Shown in pieces: positions 45,018 through 54,049 of a stretch of DNA of 64,000 nucleotides. Source of the DNA: Salvator merianae (Eukaryota > Chordata > Lepidosauria > Squamata > Teiidae). The translations under genes were made by a program, and so were the position numbers. The DNA is taken from assembly GCA_003586115.2 (NCBI GenBank), contig QVOM02000025.1, forward strand, positions 87,234,688-87,298,687, written 5' to 3'. The notes under the pieces were generated by a model. It was not told the DNA's origin. It did not search any database and saw nothing but the letters and a program-made list of their open reading frames with translations. Each line of letters starts with the position of its first letter. Within the stretch, counting starts at the first letter, position 1.

Positions 45018-45455
45018 GGGCCTGTTTGCACTTTGACCTAGCAAGCATCAAGCATGCTTGCTATCTAAGTGCATCTGCATTTGGCAGAGGACCGAGCAGC
45101 TTTATCTGCTCCTGATCATGGATACCACTGGACACTAATTAGTGCTCCACAAACCTACCAGGGAGTGATACTCACCTCCTGGTAGGAGGCGTTCGCACTT
45201 ACCTGTGGCTGGAACGTTCCAACTGGTGCAAGAACCCAACTGCACATGCGCAATTGGGGGCTGTGCAATTGGGGCCACGCAATGCCCAATCCAGCCATGT
45301 GCGAAGCATCTGGCCGCTGCCATGGCGACCGGCAGGCCTTTGCATCATGTCCGCTGCCATGGCGAGGATCGGACACAGCTACCGGCGTTCGCATTGCAGT
45401 CAGGCCCATCGTGGGCTGCGTTGCCTGTTTTGGGCCAGCATAGCCCAGGATAGCC
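45018..45455 (+). mobile_element. MITE family A copy 10, diverged
   Basis: Begins 'gggcctgtttgcactttg' and 'acctagcaagcatc'. It retains 'gccgctgccatggcgacc' and the 'gcgttcgcattgcagtc' block but lacks a clear end hairpin. The right border near 45455 is uncertain. It belongs, with copies 12 and 14, to a subfamily in which a cytosine-rich block replaces the usual centre. Confidence 0.65.
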
Positions 45456-45664
45456 CAGGCCATACAGAAAGACTCTAAGATAACAAATGAACGGAAGACT
45501 TCAAGTTTTGACCTAGAATAAAAATTACAGAGCTGTTAGCATAGTCATCATATCTTATATAATGCAAAGGTTTGGTTCCCACAAACCACCACATAGCGCA
45601 AAACCATGTTATGCAACTAATTGCCACCTATGAGAAAATGGAGGTTAAGGGAACTCTGAAAGTC

Positions 45665-46305
45665 AATGTATGTCAACATCACCCCAGAGGGAAAGCCCAG
45701 ACTATCAGTACATCCATGGCACAGTAAGGAGGAAACCAGGCTGTAACTACATTCCCTCCACAAAACATTGCCTATTTAATTTAGCTGCCTTTTGGGAAAG
45801 GATTCGAGAGGAAGTACAGAAAATTATTCAAATAGAATCAACACCATTAGTTTTCAGTAAGGAGATTTGCTTATTGCATTGTTATAGAGATTTAAGGTTG
45901 AATAACATTAAGGCATTTTGTCTTGAACGATTAATATACTGGCAGCATTCTCAGTAATAGTGTATGGATGGAAGGAGAGTATCAAATGGATGCTGGAGAA
46001 ATGGAGGCGTTATTTACTAGATGCAGTGAGGTTTCAAATATTGCATGACAAAAGATTAAGGATAGAAGGGCAAACGGTCGATGGAGATTTGAGAGGAAAA
46101 TGGAAGGGGATCGAGGAATATTTGGTGAAGGAAGCGGGGAGTGACCAGGAAAGAAATCGGGTATTAGCATCCTTCCATAAGTGTTAGATTAGGTCAGGGG
46201 GTTCAGCAAGGGAGTTCAGGGAGGGGAGTAATGCAATTATGTACAATACTACAAAATATTATGTTATTCATGTTACGTAAAATAAATAAGTAAAAAAGAA
46301 AAACG
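45665..46305 (+). pseudogene. L1-type LINE 3' end (broken ORF2 end)
   Basis: The plus frame 45670-45957 ends 'FWERIREEVQKIIQIESTP' and 'DLRLNNIKAFCLERLIYWQH', then after a frameshift 45960-46187 reads 'GWKESIKWMLEKWRRYLLDAV', the characteristic end of L1 ORF2. A 3' tail with 'aaataaataagtaaaaaag' closes the element. Family A copy 11 abuts it. Confidence 0.7.
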
Positions 46306-46724
46306 TACATGCTTGTGAGCACCTACACGCTCACTAGTGAAGTGCTTCTGCACTTGGCGGAGGCCCTAGTAATTGCTGCTAGCAGTGGAGCGCAAAATTG
46401 TACCCCGGAGCTGTACCAGGAGCAACTGGACAGCTCCCTGTATGAGGCATTCACATCACACCTACTTCCAGGTGTAAATGCTGAAGGTCGCAGCACAGTG
46501 CAGCCTGGCTGTGCAGTCGTGCACCCCATCCCCGGTCGCCACGGCAGCGGCTGGACGTTTCCCCGGCCAATGTCATGGCAGGGCGGCCAGCATTTTCAAG
46601 TGCTGGAAGCCCCGTTCTGGGTTGTTCCAGCCCTCGCACTGCAGATGGCCGCCGCACCGTGGAGACTCTTCCACCTTGGAATGTTCAGATACGAACATTC
46701 CAAGTGGAAAGTGCGAAAAGGCCC
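46306..46724 (+). mobile_element. MITE family A copy 11, left end missing
   Basis: Starts inside the element ('cttgtgagcacc', 'cgctcactagtgaagtgc'). The end hairpin TCCACCTTGGAATGTTC (46670-46686) pairs with 46693-46708. It ends 'gtgcgaaaaggccc'. Confidence 0.8.
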
Positions 46725-46729
46725 ATAAT

Positions 46730-47270
46730 CCGGAATAAGGTCCATTGTAGAAACAGCTGTAGAAGCCGAACTATGTTACTGAATGTCCGCAGGATTGTGC
46801 TAAAGAAAAGAAGTTACTGTTTTACTGTGTGAAACTGTGAGAAAACAAGACCATGTATAACATTTTACAGGGAGATCTTCATGCTGTCATCAGGTTATCT
46901 TATCCAATTAAATGGTATCTTGGAAACTGGAAACTTTTTCTTTTTCCCACTGGGCCTTCCACGTGTAGCTAGTTATAAAGCAGCCAGAGGAAAAAACAAA
47001 TCTGAGTTTAATACAGAAGAAATGCACATTCTTAAATCCAGCCCTTCGTACAAGGCCTGCTAGCAACTGCACCACATTAGAATGCCTTCAGCATCACTGG
47101 CCCTTTACTAAAGCCAGGTTCAACATGTTCCTTTCAGCCGTGCTTCATGGGAGAGATAAAACAATTCCGCAAGGAGATCGCCTTGTGTCTTTGTGTCTCT
47201 GATGAAGCAGAAACCTTCATCCCTGCAATATTACACTGCAAATGATATACCGAGATCAGAAGTAGGTTTA
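46730..47270. other. Stretch without recognised gene or repeat
   Basis: About 540 bp; nothing assignable. Confidence 0.4.
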
Positions 47271-47274
47271 TTGC

Positions 47275-47607
47275 TCCAGAGGTTGGTCATAGCCAACTGG
47301 CACGGCCGCAGCAGCCGTCCGGCCTGATTTGGGTGGCCCAATCAGGGTAGGCCCAAGTGCCCACCGCGCATGCGCACGCACGCGCGTGGAGCAGTGCCGG
47401 TTGCCATGGCAGCAGCCAGATGCTTGCTGGCCGCTGTCATGGTGAGGATCAGGCATGGCTACCAGCGTTTGCACTCACGAACGCCGTTAGCTGGCCTAAG
47501 GTAGGTTTTTAGGCCCCATAGTGCAGATGGGGTCTGCATGATGGGGTCTATTCCACCCTAGAATGGGCTAATTAGCCCATTTTAGCATGGTAAGTGCGAA
47601 TAGGCCC
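47275..47607 (+). mobile_element. MITE family A copy 12, left end missing
   Basis: Contains 'gttgccatggcagcagcc' and 'gccgctgtcatggtg', and near the end a perfect 20-bp palindrome AATGGGCTAATTAGCCCATT (47562-47581) inside a longer, imperfect stem. It ends 'taagtgcgaataggccc'. Confidence 0.72.
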
Positions 47608-47639
47608 ATTGTATGTGCTAGCAAATACAAAATAATGCA

Positions 47640-48105
47640 GACCCACAAAGCCATGACCTCCGCTGGTCCACTCTGTCTACATTAGATGGAGCATGATCTG
47701 GATGAAGGGAGGCCTTAATCCAGATCCCTGGTAGACCCGTTTAATCCGGTCTAGCACCGGGATCATGAGCCCTGTTCCAGAACATGGGAGGCACAGAGAA
47801 GGCAAACCTTCCGTGTTCTGGACTACCAGGGGACGTGGTTCAATGCTGCACCATAAACCCCACTGAAATGCATCCCCCAGAGGCCTCGAGGCTAGGAACA
47901 TTTGCTCCTAGCCCTCGGAGGTGTGGGGCTGCAGTAGCAAAGCTCACGTGAGCTTCTAGGCTGCAGTGTGGGCTGGTATAGACCGGCACCATTGGGCAGA
48001 CAGCGCTGCTGCCCATAACTTCCCCTGGTTGGAATCAGTGGACCTGGCTGATCTAGACCCACAGATTCTGACTAATGACAGGTACGTGTGGAAAGGGCCT
48101 TTGAT
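47640..48105 (-). mobile_element. MITE-like family D copy 5, reverse
   Basis: In reverse orientation: 'ggagcatgatctggatgaag', 'ccgtgttctggactacc', 'cactgaaatgcatccccc', 'ctaggaacatttgctcc' and 'aggctgcagtgtgggctgg'. It ends 'gtgtggaaagggcc', a family C-like terminus, at about 48100. Confidence 0.55.
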
Positions 48106-48109
48106 TATG

Positions 48110-48665
48110 TATATCAATCTGAATTTAACTATTATTTGATTCTGCTTTACTTTTTTCTTAATTCAGAGTATATAAGACGTATATTTAATCAAAAGGAAAA
48201 ATTTATAGATTAACACTGTTTACATGTTGACTTCCTCTTTCTTCAAAAGTTCCTTCTATGATTCATACTTCGTGCCCCTCCTATTTTCTAAATTCTTTTC
48301 TTCTACCGATCCGTCTTTTTTCCTCTTCACTCTTCAAATCCAGCAATAACAAGTTCTTTTTCTAATTCTTGTAGAAAGTCAATAAAGGGTTCCCAGTTTT
48401 TATAAAACTTACCAACGGTCTTATTTCTCAATAAATTAGTCAATTTGTCCACCTCGGCAAGGTCCATCATCCACCGTGGATATTTTATCTCCTTTCCATT
48501 TTTGCGCATACGTGATTCTAGCTGCAGTTATCATATTTTGCATTAAAACATTAACCTTATCAAATGTATCTTCTATTATCCCTAACAGATAAAATTCTGC
48601 TTTACACTGAGGTGTCTTTTGTTCCTTTTCTTGTGGTTTGTACCGTTTTACCACTGTGCTGATCA
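48110..48665 (-). pseudogene. L1-type LINE ORF2 end, reverse
   Basis: Minus-strand frames read 'NMITAARITYAQKWKGDKI' and then, after a shift, 'PRWMMDLAEVDKLTNLLRNK' and 'FYKNWEPFIDFLQELEKE', matching the C-terminal end of L1 ORF2. The 3' UTR lies towards 48110. Frameshifts make it non-functional. Confidence 0.7.
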
Positions 48666-49119
48666 TTAACTGAAATTAGGAAGGCCGAACCATCAGCAAA
48701 GAAATGACAGTGAGTTGAGAGCACCAGGAAAACTGGGCAAAGCCAAGACTGATTTGTTTCCCTCCTCTGCCAGTTTGCCCTGGGTATTTTAGCAGAATAA
48801 ATCATTTTCAAAATAGTCAGTGCCTCAAGCAGTTTCCGCGACTTCCATCCAGCAAAACCCGTTTTTCCCCATTGCGATGGATACAGCTACTATCCTTCAC
48901 TCCTAATGGTGAATGACTGGACCAAAAATGTACACTTGTTTCATCCATGCTCTTTGAAGGCTATCCAGGGCCATTTGGCTAACAGAAAGCACATCAGTTT
49001 CTGAGGCCTGGCTTCTGTTTACAAAGTGGAAACTAAAATACTAATAGCTCTCACAGATATTCTTGCTGCCCATATTCCAGGAAAAGATGCTAAGAAGCAA
49101 AGCATGTATTTTGCCAGCT

Positions 49120-49805
49120 TCATCCTTTCCTGGAAAGGGATAACTTGGCCACAGTGATCCACACTCTTGTAACCTCCAGGTTAGGCTACTGCAATGCACT
49201 GTACGTGCACCTACCCTTGAAAATGGCCCGGAAGTTGGTACTAGTGCAGAATGCAGCAGCATGACCATTCATGGGAGTCTCTGGCTGGATGCACATCACA
49301 CTGGTCCTGCAAAATCTGCACTGGTTGCTTATTTGCTACCGAACCCAATTCAGAGTATTGATGCTAACATATAAAGCCCTAAACAGCTTGGACCCTGGTT
49401 ATCTGATGGAGCGCCTACTCCCATATAGACCTGCCCACGTATTGAGATCTCAAGGAGAAGGGCCTTCTTGTAGTTCCTCCTCTTTCAGAGGTGCAAGGGG
49501 CAGAGACACGCAAGAGGGCCTTTTCTGTGTTGGCACCCAGATTCTGGAAAAGTCTCCCTATGGAGATTTACCAGGGATCTACATTATATGGTTTTCGCCG
49601 CTTGGTTAAAACATACCCCTTCACCTAGACCTTTGATGCTTAGCTTGCTCTGGGTGTTGTATCCTACCAGGGAGGGAGGGTTATATTTTAAATATGTTTT
49701 AATACTTTGTATATTTTATCTTTCTATTATTGTGACATGCCCTGGGACCTTTTGGTGAAGAGTGGGATATAAATTCTGAAATAAATAAACAAACAAACAA
49801 ACAAA
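49120..49805 (+). pseudogene. L2-type LINE: RT C-terminal end and 3' tail
   Basis: The plus strand encodes 'DLATVIHTLVTSRLGYCNALY' and 'LVQNAAA', a stop, then 'LHWLLICYRTQFRVLMLTYK' and 'ALNSLDPGYLMERLLPYRP', the conserved C-terminal block of L2-group reverse transcriptases. The 3' tail 'ccctgggaccttttggtgaa', 'gtgggatataaattctg' and a (CAAA)n run ends at about 49805. Several stops and shifts. Confidence 0.85.
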
Positions 49806-50387
49806 GAAATATAAATAGTCTTGGACTCGAACCAGTTAAAACATGGTGGGGGGAGAAGAGACAAGAAGGGTGGGGTAAGGAAGGGAAGGGGTGGATGAGG
49901 GTGGGGGTGAAGGCGAGATCCCAGAAAACAGAGTTAAGAGAAACAATTCAGAAACCCACAGCAGACATAGCAAGGCAGCGTCTGGCTGAGTTTATTTAGC
50001 AATTTTGCTACTGCTTTCAAGCAGTTGTTTTCAAAGGGTTTGCAGCACAACGCATCTGATACAGAAACCAGCACAAATAGACCACCGTTCTTAAATGGAT
50101 GAAGTCAGAACAGACGAAGCAGCACCAGATTAAAATTCAGACTACGGTCAACATGAAAGGCCCGATGAATGCAGATACTCTTGCCTGGCGTCAGAAGGAA
50201 GCAGATGGTGCTCAGGCCTCCTTGGGGAGGAGGATTTTTGGCAACACGGAGGTAGTGACAGAAAAGGGCTCCAGAGCTAGAGAGTAAAGGGCTCCTTTTC
50301 CCTTCTGGAGCACGAAGCTTTGGGACAAGGGCCAATGAACTGTTTACTGAGAGTCAATAAGCTGAGGATGAATCTAGATAAGACAGA
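49806..50387. other. Stretch without recognised gene; purine-rich tract
   Basis: Nothing coding recognised. 49841-49920 is almost purely purine with many G runs ('gggtgggggtgaaggcgag'). Confidence 0.5.
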
Positions 50388-50853
50388 AGGCCTGTTTGCA
50401 CTTTCCACCTTAGAATGGTAGAATTCTACCATTCTAAGGTGAAACAGACTCTGTGGTACAGTAGCCATCCATCCACACTGCGAAGGCTGGAACAACCTGG
50501 AACCAGGTTTCCATCACTTGCAGTACGAATGCTGGCCGCCCACCATGACAGCAGTCACGGAAACCTCCAACTGCTGCCATGGCAACCAGGGACATGGTAT
50601 GCAACTGCACAGCCAAAGCCACACCGTGCCACAGCCTGCAGGTTTGCACGAAGGAGCAGGTGCAAATGCTTCTTACCGGGAGCAGTTCAGTTGCTCCCGG
50701 TACAGCTGTGGACAACAATTTAGTTGTCCACAGCAAGTAGTGCTTGGAAGCATCTTCTGCAGACATTCCCAAACGCTAGAGCCTCTGCAGAGTGCGGATG
50801 CACTGTGCTAGTGAGCGTCTGGATGCTCAGTAGCACTCAAGTGTGAACAGGCC
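50388..50853 (-). mobile_element. MITE family A copy 13 (intact, 466 bp)
   Basis: Ends 'aggcctgtttgcactttcc' and 'actcaagtgtgaacaggcc'. It is flanked by AGA (50385-50387 and 50854-50856). The end hairpin is a perfect 36-bp palindrome at 50406-50441 (arm CACCTTAGAATGGTAGAA). The internal hairpin has perfect 12-nt arms at 50705-50716 and 50723-50734 (GCTGTGGACAAC). Confidence 0.9.
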
Positions 50854-50934
50854 AGAGAGACACCTTGCAGGTAGGAAGTTCCTGAGTGTGGGAGTTGAGG
50901 ATTTTGCTTCTTCTAGATAGGATTCCCCTCCCTC

Positions 50935-52370
50935 AAATGGAGCAGGTCTGTCGCTTGGGGATCCTTCTGGAATCATCCCTGAGGCTAAAGTGACCTCTGT
51001 GACCAGGTTCAGCTGGTATACCAGCTGCCCCTACCTGGATAGGGAAGGTCTGGTCACTGTGGCCCATGCCCAGGTAACTTCATGTCTGAATTACTGTAAT
51101 GCGCTCTATGTGGGGCTCCTCTGTGCCTGGTCCAGAAGCTGCAACTGGTGCAAAACGCAGTGGCCAGGCTGTTGACTGGGGCTTCTGCTTGCACACACAC
51201 GACACCTGTGCTAAAGCAGCTGCACTGGCTGCCAATCAGCTACCAGGCCAGAGTCGAGGTCTTATGCTTGGATTATAAGGCGGTAAACCATTTGGGAACA
51301 GTGTACTTGCTCGATCACTTTCCCTGATACAGGCTGCATCCACACACATTAAAGGCTGCATCCGTATCTTGGTGGCACTGCGGTAAGGTTGCTCACTCCT
51401 GCCCCAGAGCATGGGACATCCACACATCCTGAACCTCACCCTCACCATCTGTGGAGCTGAAGAGGCCCTGACAGTGGCCCTTTGTCTGCATGGCGTCTGC
51501 ACAGAGCAGGCACATAGGGGTGTCTCTTGCTGTCACATTGTGTCTGCATGGCACCGGAAGAACACCTGAGGGTGCCAGGTGCCCTCAGAGTCATCTTCTC
51601 TAAGGAGGGTGTTCGTAGGCCCTCCACAGCCCTTCTCAAGACCACTCTATGGTGACTCCATGTCCCTACGACTTCCTGGGGTGGCCTGTTGGTGTGGATG
51701 CTTCCAAAATAAGCAGCAAAAAAGCAGCTTAGAATGGATAGCCTGTGGATGCTAGTGTTCCCATCCCACTTCTAATTCACATTAAGGGCCAGAGAATGCA
51801 TTGTGAAAGTCATTTTCAGACCTAAGCTGCTTTTTCCTGCAGCAGGGGCCTCTCTGTGGTGGTGCCCACATCAATGTTTGTGAGGCACCTACTATAACAT
51901 CTGTTATAACATCTGTTAGGTGCCTGTTGAAACCTTATTTGTTCTCCCAGGCATTCCTGGCATGAACGAATGCCTGTCTCATGGCCCCCACTCAGTTTTT
52001 AACAGTGCAGAATTTAAAGTCTCTTTTTCACCTAATTCAGGTACCCTGCCAGTGGCTTAAATTACACTGTGAAGTATAAGGAAGGAATTCCAAAGCCTCC
52101 ACACAGATCATCGGAAGCAGCAGACGGAAATAGCCAGCCCATTTCTGCCTTGTCCTCGAAGAAATGCAACACTGGAAAAGCAGTCACAAAATGTGCTTCT
52201 GCTAGTAGAGGAGTAACAATCCAGTTCAACTAAAAATATGCTTATATACCTATGATATGCACATCTGTGATCTGTTCTGTCTTTTGTCCATCCTCACTGC
52301 AGTCTAAGCTTGCAATTCTGTTTACACTTGAGTGAAGGGAGAGATATAAATGCTTGGAAATAAATAATAT
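50935..52370 (+). pseudogene. L2-type LINE 3' region, interrupted
   Basis: The left part 50935-51334 encodes across frames 'HLGILLESSLRLK', 'NYCNALYVGLL' and the equivalent of 'LHWLPISYQARVEVL'. The right part, from about 51835, resumes with 'caggggcctctctgtggtgg' and ends with the L2 tail 'gtgaagggagagatataaat' at about 52340-52370. About 500 bp between them are not L2. Stops throughout. Confidence 0.75.
51335..51835. mobile_element. Unassigned insertion inside the L2 copy
   Basis: Begins 'ggctgcatccacacacatta', close to the opening of family F ('ggctgcatccagactgg'), and ends near 'acctaagctgctttttcc'. Internal words 'tggatgcttccaaaataagc' and 'aagcagcttagaatgg' are partly complementary to its end. 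It is the only copy in the window, and its class is unknown. Confidence 0.4.
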
Positions 52371-52377
52371 TGCTTAG

Positions 52378-52855
52378 GCTGCATCCAGACTGGGGAATAT
52401 AGCACCAATATGATGCCACTATGGTGGGGTTGCCAAATGTATCTGTGGTGACCCCATCATAGCTACACTATATCCCCCCCCGCAAAAAAAAAAAACGCAC
52501 AATGGCCTATTTTGGGAAAACCAGGCTCTTATGGTGGGTTTTCCCAAAATAGCGCTGAAACTTATCTGTGGATGGAGGTGCCATTATTGTTCAACCCACC
52601 ATGCGTGTGTGTGGGCTGGAAAAGACACTGTGGTCACAATCGCACACATCTGGGTATTTCAGTACCTGGATGCATGTGCCCACTGCACATGTGTGGGGGC
52701 CCTAAAGACAGCTGCGCATGTGCAATGGTTAGCTTTCAAAAGCGCAAAGACAGCATAGTCCCCACGCTGTCAGGACAGCAGGCGATATTCCAGAGGAGCT
52801 TTTCTCCCGAATATCACCTGTTGGCGCTTTATTCAGCTGGTGTCTGCAGCTGGCC
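52378..52855 (+). mobile_element. MITE-like family F copy 3 (full length)
   Basis: Begins 'ggctgcatccagactgggga' and ends 'cagctggtgtctgcagctgg', imperfect inverted ends. Inside: 'gggttttcccaaaatagcgc', mirrored with 'ctattttgggaaaacc', then 'cacatctgggtatttcag' and the inverted pair 'gcgatattccagaggagctt'...'tcccgaatatcacctg'. About 478 bp, non-coding. Confidence 0.75.
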
Positions 52856-52861
52856 TTAGAT

Positions 52862-53490
52862 GTTTAATGTGCTAGTACAGTGCGTTGGGCCAAGTGCTGA
52901 GCCTAAAAGATGAGATTTCAAATCCCCACGCAGCTGGAGAAACTCAGCTCCTGACCTTGGGCCAATCATTGCTTCTTAACCTAACTTACCTTACAAGGGC
53001 CCCATCCTGATGGGGAAAATACGGCACCATTATGTCTGCACTATGGTGGTACTGCCACACATATCTGTAGCAACCCCACCATAGCCCTGCTATATCCCCC
53101 CCTAAATCCCGCTGTAGCCTGTTGCGGGAAAACCCAACTCTGATGTCGGGTTTTCCCGCAATAGCAACATAACTTACCACCTGGGGGGAGCTGGTATTCT
53201 GGAAGTGCCCACCGCATATGTGCGGGGACTGAAAAAGACCCCCGTGATTGCGATCGCGTGTCTCCGGGTATTTCACACGTGCCAAATACCCAGAGGTGTG
53301 AGTCACTAAAACCCGCACACACAGCACTGACCCCCGGGCTGCCTAGGCAACAAGCAAAAATCCCAGAGGGTCTATACTCCGGAATATCGCTTGTTAACGA
53401 ATCATTCAGCCAGCATCTAGAGCCGGTCAATGTTGTCATAAGGATAAATCGGTACATATTTATGCTGTTAAGCAATATTGTTAAACTTAT
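52862..53490 (+). mobile_element. tRNA-derived SINE S5, split by family F
   Basis: Left part 52862-52996: 'gtacagtgcgttgggcc', B-box-like 'tttcaaatcccc', 'ctcctgaccttgggccaatc' and 'taacctaacttaccttac'. Right part about 53428-53490: 'ttgtcataaggataaatcgg', which continues the known SINE phrase 'ggttgttgtgaggataaa'. Same SINE type as at 17117. Family F copy 4 sits between. Confidence 0.65.
52997..53427 (+). mobile_element. MITE-like family F copy 4, nested in SINE S5
   Basis: Begins 'ccccatcctgatggggaaaa', contains 'gggttttcccgcaatagc' mirrored with 'gttgcgggaaaaccc', 'gtctccgggtatttcacac' and 'tactccggaatatcgcttg', and ends 'cagccagcatctagagccgg'. About 430 bp. It splits a tRNA SINE, so it is younger. 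Confidence 0.72.
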
Positions 53491-53782
53491 TTAAATGCAT
53501 GGAAGTTACTTCCAAGGAAACTCGTTCCTCTTGATCGCGGCTGGAAAATTCCCTTTTGGTTCCCATGATGTTTAATCATAGGTGTCATTAGCTGACAGCT
53601 GCTTGTCGCAATTATTTTAAATTTATCCCCCACCCCCGACTTGGGGTCATGGATGCTGTAATGCAGAAAGAAAGGAACTTTTCCAAAATCCTGTCGCAGC
53701 TGCCACCCACGTTCACTCCATTCACAAACCATTACAGCAACTTTAGCCCTTGTTGTGGGTGAGAACGACAAGGAGATGCTCG

Positions 53783-53794
53783 TGCGCCTGCGCA
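53783..53794. promoter_or_regulatory. NRF1-like binding site
   Basis: TGCGCCTGCGCA differs at one position from the palindromic NRF1 consensus TGCGCATGCGCA and lies in the CpG island about 260 bp upstream of the splice donor. Confidence 0.55.
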
Positions 53795-53899
53795 ATAAGG
53801 GATGGGAAGGCGCAGCACAGATTTGCCCGACGCCGGGCAAATAATGTGGGCAGGCCGGGGAGGGAGGGAAAAGAGGAAGGGGCGGAGTGTTTCCCATCC

Positions 53900-54049
53900 G
53901 GGTATCTTTCCCGCTGCTGTTCTGTTGTATTATTATGTTCCAGCAGCAGCTTGGCGCTGAGCGGGGTTTGTGATTGTGAAGCGGCTGCCAGCGTTCGGAG
54001 CCCTGTTCAGACCCTTCCGCCGGCGCAGAGGCATCAGCATCTCCTCTGG
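53900..54049 (+). other. Candidate non-coding first exon
   Basis: Sequence up to 54049 is followed by a good donor, CTGG|GTGAGC (GT at 54050-54051). The only ATG in it (53935) opens a 12-codon frame ending before the donor, so the exon would be 5' UTR, with coding exons to the right of this window or not recognised. The left border (transcription start) is a guess from the GC box and NRF1 site. Confidence 0.4.
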
